This document shows, piece by piece, positions 17,618-26,929 of a DNA stretch of 64,000 nucleotides; within the stretch, counting starts at the first letter, position 1, and each line of letters begins with the position of its first letter. The notes beneath the pieces are model-generated. The model saw only the letters and a program-made list of their open reading frames with translations. It was not told the origin of the DNA and did not search any database. Origin of the DNA: Rhizobiales bacterium 62-17 (GTDB lineage: Bacteria > Pseudomonadota > Alphaproteobacteria > Rhizobiales > Beijerinckiaceae). The position numbers and the translations under genes are program-made. The stretch is taken from assembly GCA_001898965.1 (NCBI GenBank), contig MKVW01000003.1:165373-229372 (forward strand), in the 5' to 3' direction.

Positions 17618-17809
17618 TTAGCGTGGGCAGACCTGCTGCACGACCGTGCCGGAAATGCCGTAGCCTTCGTCAAGCTGCACTTCGACCTGGCGGCAGTCGC
17701 TGTTCTCGCGCGCTTTGAGCTGCGCCGAAGGCGGCGTCAAGGCGATCAGCGTGAAGCTGGCGAGAAGGGCGAGGCTGAGCGTGAAAGTGACGAAGCGGGT
17801 CATGGTCAT
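17618..17809 (-). CDS. Small secreted protein, hypothetical
   Basis: 63 residues: a hydrophobic signal segment (about 5-27, ending near Ala29) followed by a short polar domain with two Cys (DCRQVEVQLDEGYG and VVQQVCPR), likely disulfide-bonded in the periplasm. Short proteins of this pattern with a central DEGYG are common in Rhizobiales and have no assigned function. A second ATG two codons in is equally possible. It stands alone between the M20 gene and the RND operon. Confidence 0.6.
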   Translation of the reverse strand: MTMTRFVTFTLSLALLASFTLIALTPPSAQLKARENSDCRQVEVQLDEGYGISGTVVQQVCPR

Positions 17810-17999
17810 GCCTGTGGCGACGAACAGCTTTGATCCAGTGGTGTGAAACTAGCCCTCGTGCGACCGGAGCGATGTGTCGAATCGCACGGTGCCGGGGGAG
17901 GCCGTGTAACCTCCCGCTGCAGCGGTATCTAGTGCAAGTCTGCAACAGTTTGGCGTCGCTTTTGATGATATTGTTTTCATTGTATTTTTCCTTAAATTT

Positions 18000-20900
18000 T
18001 TAATCCACAGCGGCGAGAATTCGAGCCCGTTCCGTCTGGGTGGCGGCGCGATGGTCGCGGGCGATCAGAGTATAGACGGTCGGCAGCACGAACAGCGTGA
18101 AGAGCGTGCCAATGAGCATGCCGGTCGAAACCGTGATGCCGATGGCAAAGCGGCTCGCGGCGCCGGCGCCGCTGGCGAGAATAAGCGGTACGAGGCCGGC
18201 GACCATGGCCGCCGTGGTCATGAGGATCGGCCGCAGGCGCACGGCGGCCGAGCGCAGGATGGCGGCGCGTCGGTCGAGCCCTTCGTCGCGTTGCAGATCG
18301 TTGGCGAAGGAGACCATCAGAATGCCGTGCTTGGAAATCAGTCCGATCAATGTGACGAGGCCAATCTGCGTGTAGATGTTGAGCGTCGCAAATCCGAGAT
18401 AGAGCGGGATGAGCGCGCCGCAGACCGATAGCGGCACGGAGACAAGAATGACGAGAGGATCGCGCAGGCTCTCGAACTGAGCGGCGAGCACCAGGAAAAT
18501 GACGACGAGCGCGAAGATGAAGGTGAGGGTGAGACGATCGCCTTCCAGCACATATTGGCGGGACTCGCCGAGCCAATCGATCGAATAGCCTGCGGGTAGA
18601 GGCTGTTTCTGCAAAAAGGCCACCGCATCACCCATGGTGACGCCAGGCAGCGGCACGGCGGAAAAGGTCACCGCGTTCATCTGGTTGAACTGGCTTAGCC
18701 GGTTGGCCTGGCTGCCCGATGTCACCGCGACGACGGTGGACAGGGGGATCAATTGCCCCGAGCCGGTTTTGACATAGTAGCGCCCTAAGGTTTCCGGCGA
18801 CAGCCGGTCGGCGCGCGCCACCTGGGTGATGACATCGTAAGAGCGGCCGCTGAGATTGAAGCGGTTGACGTAATTTTCGCCGACGAGAACAGCCAATGTG
18901 TCGGCGATGTCCTTCATGGTCACGCCAAGCGTATTGGCCTTGCCGCGATCGATGCGGATCTGCACGGAGCGGCTGTCGAAGGTGAGATTGCTGTCGACGA
19001 CCGCGAACAGGCCGCTCTTCATCGCATCGGCCTTCAGTGTTTCCATCGTCTTGTAAATGTCAGTGAAGTCGGCGGGCGCGCGCAACGCCATCTGCACCGG
19101 CAGGCCGGAACTGGAAGCAGGCAGGGGGGGCAGCAGGAAGGTGAAAATGCTTTCGCCTTCGATCGCATTGACGCCAGCCTGGATGAGCCCCTGCAAGGTG
19201 GCGACATCGCGCTTGCGCTTCGCCCAGTCGACCAGATTGACGCCGGCGAAACCGGCATTGGGGCCATCGGTGCCGTTGATGATGAAGCTCATCTCCGCTT
19301 CCGGCAAAGTGCGAAACACCTGTTCGATCTGCGGCGCGTAACGTTCGGTGTAATCGAGATTGGCATATTGCGGGCCTTTGACCACGGCCATGATCGAGCC
19401 CTGGTCTTCCGGTGGGGCCAGTTCGCGCTTGGCGCCCGAGAACAGAAAGACGAGACCGAGCATCACGCCAGCGGCAAAGAGCAGTACGGCGGGCGATGAG
19501 GCGAGGGTGGCGCCAAGGGCCCCTTCATAGGCGCGGGTGACCCGCGCGAAGACATGTTCGATCGCTTTGGCGAAACGGCCTTCCGACACATTGGAGCTGA
19601 GGAGCAGGGAGCCCATCATCGGCGACAAGGTCAGGGCGACGATCCCCGACACGACCACCGAGCCCGCGAGGGTGAAGGCGAATTCGCGGAACAGCGCGCC
19701 GGTGAGCCCGCCCATGAGGCCGATCGGCGCATAGACCGCGACGAGGGTGATGGTCATGGTGATGACAGGCGTGGCGATCTCGCGTGCGCCCATCAAGGCG
19801 GCGCGCGCCGGTGGCGCCCCTTCCTCGATATGGCGATGAATGTTCTCGACGACGACGATGGCATCATCGACCACCAGGCCGATCGCCAGCACCATGGCGA
19901 GCAAGGTGAGGAGATTGAGCGAGAAACCGGCGGCCAGCATCAGCGCCGCCGATCCGACTAAGGCCAGCGGGATGACGACGACCGGAATGATCACGGCGCG
20001 CAGCGAGCCGAGAAACAGGAAGATCACCACCACGACGATGGCAATCGCCTCGATGAGCGTCTTGCGCACTTCGTCGATCGATTCCGTGACGAAGCGGGCG
20101 ACGTCGAAATTATTGGCGATTTCGAGATCGCCCGGCTTGCTGCGCTCCATCGCCGGGATGAGATCGGTGACGCCGCGCACGATATCGATCGGATTGCCCG
20201 ATGGCGTGGCGTTGACGGCGATATAGACGGCACGGCGGCCGTTCATCATCGCGCTGGATTCATAATTCTGGCCGCCGATGTCGATGGTCGCGACATCGCC
20301 CAGCCGCACCAGCCCGCGTCCGTCGGCACCGGCCTTCACCACCATGCCGCGGAAGGCGTCGACGCTGACCAAATCGGTATCGGCAGCGATATTGGCTATT
20401 GTGAGCGAGCCTTTCACCTGGCCTGGGGCGGCCTGCACATTGTTGGCGCGAATAGCGGTTGCCGCGTCGGCGGCGGAGAGGCCATGGGCAGCCAGGCGCG
20501 TCGGATCGAGCCAGACGCGCATGGCGAGATTCTGCCCGCCGAGAACATCGGCGGAGGCGACGCCGGGCACGGTCGTCACCAAAGGCTGGGCGACGCGCAC
20601 GACGAAATCGGTGATTTCGGGGATGGAGAGGCGATCGCTGGCGAAAGCCAGATAGATCACCGCCGTCGGTTCATCGGTCAGTTTGGTGATGACCGGATCG
20701 TAGCTCTCGGCCGGCAGCTTGTAGCGAACCTGCTGCACCTTCGCCATTACCTCGGTCATGGCGCGATCGGCATTGGCGTTGAGGCGCAGGCGCGCCTTGA
20801 CGACACTGCGCCCTTGCGAGGAGACGGAGGTGAGATATTCGATCCCGTCGGCAGTGGCAATCGACTGCGCGATCGGCGTCGTCACGAAGCCTTGCATGAG

Positions 20901-21104
20901 GTCCTGTGAGGCGCCTGGATAGAGGGTTTCGACGCTGATCGTCGCGCTCTCAAGCACCGGATATTGGCGCACGGGCAGGGAGAAGAGCGCGCGGGCGCCG
21001 ATCAGCAGGATCAGCAGGCTGACGACGAGCGACAGCACCGGGCGGCGTACGAAAATATCGGTGAAGCGGGCGCCCTGCTTGTCGCGGCTGGCAGTCTGGC
21101 TCAT
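18000..21104 (-). CDS. RND multidrug efflux transporter, inner-membrane pump
   Basis: 1034 residues, standard for HAE-1 RND pumps: helix 1 (about 22-42), two large periplasmic loops (about 45-340 and 560-870), and helices 2-6 and 8-12. Helix 4 carries the proton-relay pair in GLVVDDAIVVVENIHRH. The protein forms a homotrimer that exports drugs, detergents or other amphiphiles using the proton gradient, with the adaptor encoded next to it and an outer-membrane channel not present in the window. The start codon overlaps the adaptor stop by 4 bp, showing one transcript read from the adaptor. Confidence 0.94.
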   Translation of the reverse strand: MSQTASRDKQGARFTDIFVRRPVLSLVVSLLILLIGARALFSLPVRQYPVLESATISVETLYPGASQDLMQGFVTTPIAQSIATADGIEYLTSVSSQGRSVVKARLRLNANADRAMTEVMAKVQQVRYKLPAESYDPVITKLTDEPTAVIYLAFASDRLSIPEITDFVVRVAQPLVTTVPGVASADVLGGQNLAMRVWLDPTRLAAHGLSAADAATAIRANNVQAAPGQVKGSLTIANIAADTDLVSVDAFRGMVVKAGADGRGLVRLGDVATIDIGGQNYESSAMMNGRRAVYIAVNATPSGNPIDIVRGVTDLIPAMERSKPGDLEIANNFDVARFVTESIDEVRKTLIEAIAIVVVVIFLFLGSLRAVIIPVVVIPLALVGSAALMLAAGFSLNLLTLLAMVLAIGLVVDDAIVVVENIHRHIEEGAPPARAALMGAREIATPVITMTITLVAVYAPIGLMGGLTGALFREFAFTLAGSVVVSGIVALTLSPMMGSLLLSSNVSEGRFAKAIEHVFARVTRAYEGALGATLASSPAVLLFAAGVMLGLVFLFSGAKRELAPPEDQGSIMAVVKGPQYANLDYTERYAPQIEQVFRTLPEAEMSFIINGTDGPNAGFAGVNLVDWAKRKRDVATLQGLIQAGVNAIEGESIFTFLLPPLPASSSGLPVQMALRAPADFTDIYKTMETLKADAMKSGLFAVVDSNLTFDSRSVQIRIDRGKANTLGVTMKDIADTLAVLVGENYVNRFNLSGRSYDVITQVARADRLSPETLGRYYVKTGSGQLIPLSTVVAVTSGSQANRLSQFNQMNAVTFSAVPLPGVTMGDAVAFLQKQPLPAGYSIDWLGESRQYVLEGDRLTLTFIFALVVIFLVLAAQFESLRDPLVILVSVPLSVCGALIPLYLGFATLNIYTQIGLVTLIGLISKHGILMVSFANDLQRDEGLDRRAAILRSAAVRLRPILMTTAAMVAGLVPLILASGAGAASRFAIGITVSTGMLIGTLFTLFVLPTVYTLIARDHRAATQTERARILAAVD

Positions 21105-22213
21105 TGCAGGCTCCCGCCGCGCGACGTTGCCCGGACGGTCTTCTGGTTCCGCATCAGCACTTTCGCGCCGGGCATGATGCGCAACTGGCCTGATGTGATC
21201 ACCACATCGCCGGCAGCAAGCCCTTCGACGATGGTGATACGCTCGCCGACCTGACGACCCGTCTGAACCTGCCGGTGTTCGGCAGTTCCAACGTTGCCCT
21301 GGATGTCACGCACCAGCACGACGCTCGGCCCGGCGGCAGAGGTGAGAACAGCAGTGTCGGGCACAGTGGGCAGTTGCGGTTCAGACGAGAGAACAAGTTC
21401 GGTCTGCACATACATGCCGGGGCGCAGCAGGCGGTCGGGGTTGGCCAAGGTCGCCTGCAAGGTGACGTTGCGCGTATCATTGCCGATCTGCGGTTCGATG
21501 GCGGTGACGCGCGCCGTGAAAATCTTGTCTGGGAAAACGTCGGTCTTCACCTCGACGGTCTGCCCCAAGCGCAATTTGCTGAGCGTCTGCTGCGGCAGAG
21601 CAAAGTTGACGTGGATTTCCGACAGATCAGTCAAAGTGGCGATGGGATCGCCGGCATTAAGGTATTGGCCGACGTTGATACGCCGCAGGCCGAGTTCGCC
21701 GGCAAAGGGCGCGCGCACGGCCTTCTGGGCAATCAAAGCCTGGATGCGCTGGATATCGGCGGAGGCTTGTTCGAATTCGGACTTACGCTGATCGAGGGTG
21801 ACGCGTGTCTGCGCGCCGGTGGGCACCAGGCTTTCCGAACGCCCGAGCTGCGATTGCGCGAATTTCGCCTTGGCCTGCAGGCTCACGAGATCGGCGCGTT
21901 CGGGCGCATCGAACAATTGCACGAGCGGATCGCCTTCGCGCACGCTTGCCCCCGGTGTGAAGGCGATGCGGACGACGCGGCCGGCGATCTCGGGCGCCAG
22001 CGTGACCTGACGCACGGCTTCCAGACTACCGACCGAGAGCAGGCGGACGGGTTCGGGATCGGCCTCGACGACCGCCGTGGCAACTGGCATCGGCGCGGGC
22101 GTGGCGGTTGCCGTGGCGCTGGCAGCCAGGGATTCCCTGGTCTGCTTCCAGAGGAAAAGCCCGCCAAAGGCCAGAAGAAGGAGGGCCGTCACCACTATCA
22201 ATCGCCGGATCAT
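21101..22213 (-). CDS. RND efflux periplasmic adaptor (membrane fusion protein)
   Basis: 370 residues. An N-terminal membrane segment (about 5-22), biotinyl-lipoyl halves flanking an alpha-hairpin (about 100-150, DLVSLQAKAKFAQSQLGR), then beta-barrel and membrane-proximal domains. This is the HlyD/AcrA-type adaptor that links the RND pump to an outer-membrane channel. A TTG two codons upstream (22219) keeps the frame, but ATG 22213 has a GAGA ribosome site 7-8 nt away and starts directly with MIRRLIVV. First gene of the efflux operon, divergent from a PadR regulator. Confidence 0.92.
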   Translation of the reverse strand: MIRRLIVVTALLLLAFGGLFLWKQTRESLAASATATATPAPMPVATAVVEADPEPVRLLSVGSLEAVRQVTLAPEIAGRVVRIAFTPGASVREGDPLVQLFDAPERADLVSLQAKAKFAQSQLGRSESLVPTGAQTRVTLDQRKSEFEQASADIQRIQALIAQKAVRAPFAGELGLRRINVGQYLNAGDPIATLTDLSEIHVNFALPQQTLSKLRLGQTVEVKTDVFPDKIFTARVTAIEPQIGNDTRNVTLQATLANPDRLLRPGMYVQTELVLSSEPQLPTVPDTAVLTSAAGPSVVLVRDIQGNVGTAEHRQVQTGRQVGERITIVEGLAAGDVVITSGQLRIMPGAKVLMRNQKTVRATSRGGSLQ

Positions 22214-22228
22214 CGCCAATCTCTATTT

Positions 22229-22290
22229 TCCAAATATTTTCTTGGATAATAGGAGGGGCGGCTAATATGTCAATAAATAACTTGGAATAA
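22229..22290. promoter_or_regulatory. TCCAA/TTGGA sites between RND operon and padR-like gene
   Basis: TCCAA (22229-22233) and TTGGA (22242-22246) form an inverted repeat with 8-nt spacer. A further TTGGA at 22282-22286 lies in CTTGGAATAA, a near copy of CTTGGATAAT at 22241-22250, 40 bp (about four helical turns) apart. The sites start 16 bp upstream of the adaptor ATG and about 190 bp from the PadR start, so they fit repression of the efflux operon. Confidence 0.4.
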
Positions 22291-22478
22291 TGGTCGGGCA
22301 CGCGCTCTCTTCATGGGGAAGCACGCCGCTTGTATAATCATGCTCAAGCTTGGACGGAGGCGTTGCCTACACAAGGATCTAAGGCTCTCAACTGATGGCG
22401 TATTCATTGCCTTTTGATGAGTACGATATGGTAGCAGAGGATTCGTAACAGCACCGTTCACCGAGCGAGGCACAATTG

Positions 22479-23081
22479 GTGGCAACGAAGAAACGTCGGG
22501 CGGCCGATCGCGACGGGGCGTCGCCGTCGCGGCTCAGCAACCTGTCCTATCAAATTCTGGGCGTGCTGCTGCGTGAGCCGCGCTCGGGATATGACATCGT
22601 CAAGGAGCTGCACAGTTTCCGGCCAGCCAAGACCAGCCAAGTCTATCCGACTCTGGCGGAACTGGAGGAGGAAGGGTTCGTCACCTCCGTCGACGTCGAT
22701 CAGAAGGGCCGGCCGAACAAGCGCGTCTATTCGGTGACGGAAACGGGCAAGGCGATCCTGCTGAGCTGGGTCGGCAGCGAGCCCGAGCCGCCGACACAGC
22801 GCGATGATTTCCTCACCATGATCTATTCGTCATGGATGAAGAAGCCGACCGAGGTCGTCGCCATGTTCGAGCGCCGGCTGGTCTATTTCGACAAGCTGGT
22901 CGAGAGTTTCGAGCGCTCGGCAGCGGAGCTGCGCGCCGATTTCCCGCAAGAAATCCAGGACATGTCGAACTGGCATTTCTCGCGCTACCTCCTGGTGCTG
23001 CGCCGCCTCGAAAGCAATCGCCATGAGGCCAACTGGTGCCGCTCGGTGATCGTCATGCTGCGCGAGAGGATGAAGGACTGA
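22479..23081 (+). CDS. PadR family transcriptional regulator
   Basis: 200 residues: a winged-helix domain (about 20-95, with SYQILGVLLREPRSGYDIVKEL and the wing QKGRPNKRVYSVTETG) and a helical Vir-type dimerisation domain (about 105-195). PadR proteins are repressors released by small, often phenolic, ligands. It faces away from the RND efflux operon and is its probable local repressor. The start is GTG 22479 or TTG 22476; GAGG at 22467-22470 serves either, and GTG is favoured as the commoner codon. Confidence 0.88.
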   Translation: MATKKRRAADRDGASPSRLSNLSYQILGVLLREPRSGYDIVKELHSFRPAKTSQVYPTLAELEEEGFVTSVDVDQKGRPNKRVYSVTETGKAILLSWVGSEPEPPTQRDDFLTMIYSSWMKKPTEVVAMFERRLVYFDKLVESFERSAAELRADFPQEIQDMSNWHFSRYLLVLRRLESNRHEANWCRSVIVMLRERMKD

Positions 23082-23085
23082 GGCT

Positions 23086-23802
23086 TTAAGCGCTCAGCCA
23101 GCGCCGCAGTTCGGCCGCGGCTGCCGTCGGTCTTTCCATCGGCAGCAAGTGGCCGGCACGCGGGATGACGACGACGCGGGCTTCTGGCGCGGCGGAAGCC
23201 GTGCGCTGCATCTCGGCCAGCGGCACCAGCGTGTCGCTTTCGCCCGCCATCACCAGCATTTCACGTTGCAGCTTGGCGAGGAGATGATAGCGCGCCGGTC
23301 GATCAAGCGCCGCGCGGCTGTGGGCGATGTAACGTTCGGCGCCATAATCCTTCACCATCGCGTCGCGCCGCGTCATCAGATCGGCATTGGCCAGACTGTC
23401 GGCGTGAAAGGCCGAATTGGCATTGGCTTTCACCATGGCCTCGTAGTCGCCAGCTTGCGCCCGTGCGATGGCGGCCTCGCGGGCGCCGCGTCGCTCCGGC
23501 TTGTCGGCGCCGGGGCCTGAGCCGATGAAGGCGAGCCGTTCGATCCGCTCGGGCGCTTGTTCAAGCATGGCGGCGGCGACATAGCCGCCGAACGAGAAGG
23601 CGCAAAGGTTGAAGCGCTCCGGGCAGTGGGCCAGCACATCGGCGGCGATGGCATCGAGCGTGTCGAGCGGCGGATATTCCATCGCGATCACATCGGCATC
23701 GTCGGCGAGCAGTCGCCCCATGTCCGCGAAAACCGCGCGCGTGTTGTTGAGACCAGGCAGAAGGACGAGGGACGGTTTGGACACAGGCGGATCCTCAGAC
23801 AT
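23086..23802 (-). CDS. Alpha/beta hydrolase
   Basis: 238 residues with the catalytic triad of the fold: nucleophile Ser in CAFSFGGYVAA, acid in GESDTLVP, base in RAGHLLPMERP, and an N-terminal LLPGLNNT oxyanion segment. An esterase, thioesterase or C-C hydrolase acting on a small molecule; no closer assignment. Last gene of a six-gene minus-strand operon, 10 bp after the TctC-type binding protein, so it probably acts on the compound that operon handles. Its end nearly abuts the PadR gene end (convergent). Confidence 0.82.
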   Translation of the reverse strand: MSEDPPVSKPSLVLLPGLNNTRAVFADMGRLLADDADVIAMEYPPLDTLDAIAADVLAHCPERFNLCAFSFGGYVAAAMLEQAPERIERLAFIGSGPGADKPERRGAREAAIARAQAGDYEAMVKANANSAFHADSLANADLMTRRDAMVKDYGAERYIAHSRAALDRPARYHLLAKLQREMLVMAGESDTLVPLAEMQRTASAAPEARVVVIPRAGHLLPMERPTAAAAELRRWLSA

Positions 23803-23812
23803 TGATGAACGT

Positions 23813-24787
23813 TCACTCGGCGAGCTGGATATCGCCGTCCTTGATGAGCTTGTCGAAGCGCTTGATATTGGCCTTCACCGTGCTGCGAAATTCTTCGCCG
23901 GTCGTGCCACGCACCGTATAGCCGATATTGGTGTAGACCTTGCTGACGTCGGGATCCTTGATGGCTTCGCGCATCGCCGCTTCGAGTTTATGGGCGATGG
24001 GCGCCGGCACGCCTGAAGGCACGACATAGCCGACCCAGCCTTCGGTGACGAGATCGACGCCCTGTTCGCGCAGGGTTGGGATGTCGGGCAGGGAGGCGCT
24101 GCGCTCGTTGCCCGTGACGGCGAGCGGCACGGTCTTGCCGGAGGTGATATAGGCGCGACCGGCGGCGGCGCTGGTCAGCAGAAATTGAATCTGGCCGCCG
24201 GCAAGATCGTTCAAGGCATTGCTGTCACCCTTGTAGACGACATGCACCGTATCGATGCCGAGTTCCTTGCCGAGGATGACGCTGTAGAAATGATAGGACG
24301 TGCCGGCGCCGAGCGTGCCGTAGTTGAATTTGCCGGGATTGGCACGGGCATTGGCGGTAAAATCCTTCAGCGTCTTTCCTGCTTCCGCATTGGCCATCAA
24401 AAGCATGAAGGTGTCGACCGCGATGGTCAGCGGCGTGAATTCTTTTAGGGGATCGATGCCGTAGCTCTTGTCGGTCAGTGGCAGCGAGACCATGGTGGCC
24501 GGGACGACCGTGCCGATGGTGTGGCCATCGTGCGGCGCTTTCAGCATAGCTTGCAGGCCGACTTTACCGCCGGCACCTGGCTGGTTGATGACGATGACGG
24601 GCTTGCCGAGGATTTTGCTGAGTTGGGTCGCCATTGGCCGTGTCACCACGTCGGTCAATCCGCCGGGTGGATAAGGCACGATGACGGTCAGCGTTTTCGT
24701 TGGCCAGGCTTCGTCGGCCTTGGCGAGGGCAGGCATGGCCGCGACAATCGCGGCTCCGATCAATGGCAATAGGCGGCGTAGCATCAT
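23813..24787 (-). CDS. Tripartite tricarboxylate transporter solute-binding protein (Bug/TctC)
   Basis: 324 residues with a signal peptide (about 1-24, ending ALAKADE) and the Bug hallmarks IVPYPPGGLTDVVTRP, VVINQPGAGGKVG and FNYGTLGAGTSYHF. It binds a carboxylated solute in the periplasm. The TctA and TctB membrane partners are absent from the window; orphan Bug proteins are common in this group and may serve shared permeases or sensing. The start has GGGAGGG about 7 nt upstream. Fifth gene of the catabolic operon. Confidence 0.92.
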   Translation of the reverse strand: MMLRRLLPLIGAAIVAAMPALAKADEAWPTKTLTVIVPYPPGGLTDVVTRPMATQLSKILGKPVIVINQPGAGGKVGLQAMLKAPHDGHTIGTVVPATMVSLPLTDKSYGIDPLKEFTPLTIAVDTFMLLMANAEAGKTLKDFTANARANPGKFNYGTLGAGTSYHFYSVILGKELGIDTVHVVYKGDSNALNDLAGGQIQFLLTSAAAGRAYITSGKTVPLAVTGNERSASLPDIPTLREQGVDLVTEGWVGYVVPSGVPAPIAHKLEAAMREAIKDPDVSKVYTNIGYTVRGTTGEEFRSTVKANIKRFDKLIKDGDIQLAE

Positions 24788-24847
24788 GACAAGTCCCTCC
24801 CAGCGATTGTGTAAGCCGCCTTGATCGGCGGTCTTCTTTTTCTCCCC

Positions 24848-25576
24848 TCATACCTCTGCGGTTGTCCGCACCGGCGTGTTTTCCGGCTTAGCCATGTTCG
24901 TCTCGATCCAGCCGATCACGTCGTTCGTGGACGCGACATCGCCGAACAGAGCGTAGAAAGTGCCGAGCGTCGCGTTATGGGCGTCGTCGTCATAGGTGGC
25001 ATTGGCATCGCTCACCATGATGGTCTTGAAATTCAGCATGGCGGCATCGCGGGCCGACGACTCACAGCAGACATTGGTGACGGTGCCGACGATGATCACC
25101 GTGTTGTAACCGCCGGCGCGCAGCCGCGCGGGCAGATTGGAGGCGCCGTCGATAAAGGCGCTGAAGCGGGTCTTCTCAACGCAATCATCTTCAGGGCGGA
25201 CGTCGAGGCCGGCATAAAGCGCGTGGCCTGGCGATCCGGGCTTTTGCGTTTCGAGCGACAGGGCCGTCGCCTCGGGCAGGTTCATGGCGAACCAGTTCGA
25301 CCAGGATTCGACGGTCTCGGGCGTAAACGTGTTTTGGATCCAGAACACTTTGCCGCCACCGCCACGCACCGTCGTGGCCAAGCGGTTGACGTTGTCGACG
25401 ATCGAGAGCGCCGTGGGGATCAGCGAGACAGCGTGTTCCTTCACCATGAAGGCATTCTGCAGGTCGATGACGACCAGCGCGGTCTTCTTCGGATCGAGAT
25501 CGGCATGGGGATGCTCGGCCTTGCGCCGGCGCATCGCGCTCTTGTGAGCCCAGGCGGGGAGATTGGTCTTGTTCAT
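24848..25576 (-). CDS. Isochorismatase-like cysteine hydrolase
   Basis: 242 residues with the triad of the family: Asp in VVIDLQNAF (about 38), Lys in CVEKTRFSAF, and Cys in VTNVCCESSARDAAM (one of two adjacent Cys). Members hydrolyse amides or related bonds, for example N-carbamoylsarcosine, biuret, nicotinamide or ureidoacrylate. The substrate is not readable. GGGAGG lies 8 nt before the start. It lies between an MHS-type importer and a Bug protein, suggesting that it acts on an imported amide-containing or carboxylated compound. Confidence 0.87.
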   Translation of the reverse strand: MNKTNLPAWAHKSAMRRRKAEHPHADLDPKKTALVVIDLQNAFMVKEHAVSLIPTALSIVDNVNRLATTVRGGGGKVFWIQNTFTPETVESWSNWFAMNLPEATALSLETQKPGSPGHALYAGLDVRPEDDCVEKTRFSAFIDGASNLPARLRAGGYNTVIIVGTVTNVCCESSARDAAMLNFKTIMVSDANATYDDDAHNATLGTFYALFGDVASTNDVIGWIETNMAKPENTPVRTTAEV

Positions 25577-25596
25577 CGTATCGCCTCCCGGATGTT

Positions 25597-26904
25597 TCAG
25601 GTCGCCAGCGGGTAACGCCAGCGCCAGATGATTGGTGTCGCGACAATGGCGACCAGCGCAAAGAAAGCTACATAATGGGCCGGGGTGATCGGAACGATCG
25701 GCGCCAGTGCACCAAGGATGACCGGCGAGAAGCCACCGACGATGGCCGCCGCCAGATTGTAGCCGACGGCAATGCCGGTATAGCGAACAGGTGCGGGGAA
25801 GCTGCGGATCATCACCACGTAAAGCATGGTTTGAAAGCCGATCAGCAGGCCGAAGAAGAAAAAGTAGGTGGCGGTCGTCGCCAGGGAATTCGAGACGTTC
25901 AGATAAAAGGCATAGACGGCGACGATGGCCGCCGCGGCGACACTCATGATCGTGCGCACGGCGCCAAAACGATCGACCAGAAGGCCGCAGACGAATGTGC
26001 CGATGGCGAGACCGGCGGACGCCCAGGGTGCCGCGTCATGAATGACATGGCGGTCGATATGCATGAAGGTCTGCAGATAGGTGACCGGATAGAGCAGGCC
26101 GCCGGCGACGATGGCGGCCGGGACCGTCGCGACGACAAAACAGCCGAGCGTTTCCCTGGGATAAAAGCGCAACAGATCCCTCAGCGGCATGGTGCTGGCT
26201 TTTTCCTTGTGCCGGCGCATTTCCTCGAACACCGGCGTCTCGCGCACGTAGCGCCGCAGATAGGCGGAGATCAGGCCGAAGATGCCGCCGAGGATGAAGG
26301 GCAAGCGCCAGCCATAGGAAAGCTGGTCCTGCATGGGCAAGGCGATGATCAAAGCGACGAAGCCGGAGGCGAGAATGCCGCCGATGGCGAGCCCCGAGCC
26401 CATCAGGCCGCAGGCGACGCCAAGCCGGCGTTCATGCAGATGTTCCGACATGAACACCAAGGCGCCGGGAATCTCGCCGCCGATGGCGATGCCTTGAAAC
26501 AACCGGCAGAAGAGCAGCAGAAGCGGCGCGAGGACGCCAACCTGCGCATAGGTCGGCAGAACGCCGATGAGAAAGGTCGGCACGGCCATCAGAATGAGGC
26601 TGACGGCAAACAACCGTTTGCGGCCGAAGAGATCGCCAAGCACCGCCAGGATGATGCCGCCGATCGGGCGGACGAAATAGCCGACCGAGAAAATCGCCAG
26701 CACCTGGAGTTGCGCCATCCACGGCGGCATGTCGGCGGGGAAGAACAGGCGGCTCAAGATCGGCGTCAGATAGATAAAGACGACGAACTCGTAATATTCG
26801 AGCATGCCGCCCAAGGTCGCCAGACCCATGACCCGGACCTGTTCGCGACTGAGATCGTGTTGCAGTCGGGTGTCTTCGTCGCCGGCCGCCAAATCCGTGC
26901 TCAT
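25597..26904 (-). CDS. MFS transporter, metabolite:H+ symporter (MHS) type
   Basis: 435 residues, 12 predicted helices. Family motifs include GDLFGRKRLF after helix 2 and the helix-1 stretch GGMLEYYEFVVFIYL, which is typical of the MHS subfamily that imports organic acids and betaines. The frame is open far upstream, but GGGAGG lies 6 nt before the ATG at 26904 (and directly against the ATG at 26910), fixing the start there. It is third in the operon, 25 bp after the carotenoid-type oxygenase, and is the likely uptake system for the pathway substrate. Confidence 0.88.
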   Translation of the reverse strand: MSTDLAAGDEDTRLQHDLSREQVRVMGLATLGGMLEYYEFVVFIYLTPILSRLFFPADMPPWMAQLQVLAIFSVGYFVRPIGGIILAVLGDLFGRKRLFAVSLILMAVPTFLIGVLPTYAQVGVLAPLLLLFCRLFQGIAIGGEIPGALVFMSEHLHERRLGVACGLMGSGLAIGGILASGFVALIIALPMQDQLSYGWRLPFILGGIFGLISAYLRRYVRETPVFEEMRRHKEKASTMPLRDLLRFYPRETLGCFVVATVPAAIVAGGLLYPVTYLQTFMHIDRHVIHDAAPWASAGLAIGTFVCGLLVDRFGAVRTIMSVAAAAIVAVYAFYLNVSNSLATTATYFFFFGLLIGFQTMLYVVMIRSFPAPVRYTGIAVGYNLAAAIVGGFSPVILGALAPIVPITPAHYVAFFALVAIVATPIIWRWRYPLAT

Positions 26905-26929
26905 GGCCATCCTCCCGCGTGCTTGTCGA

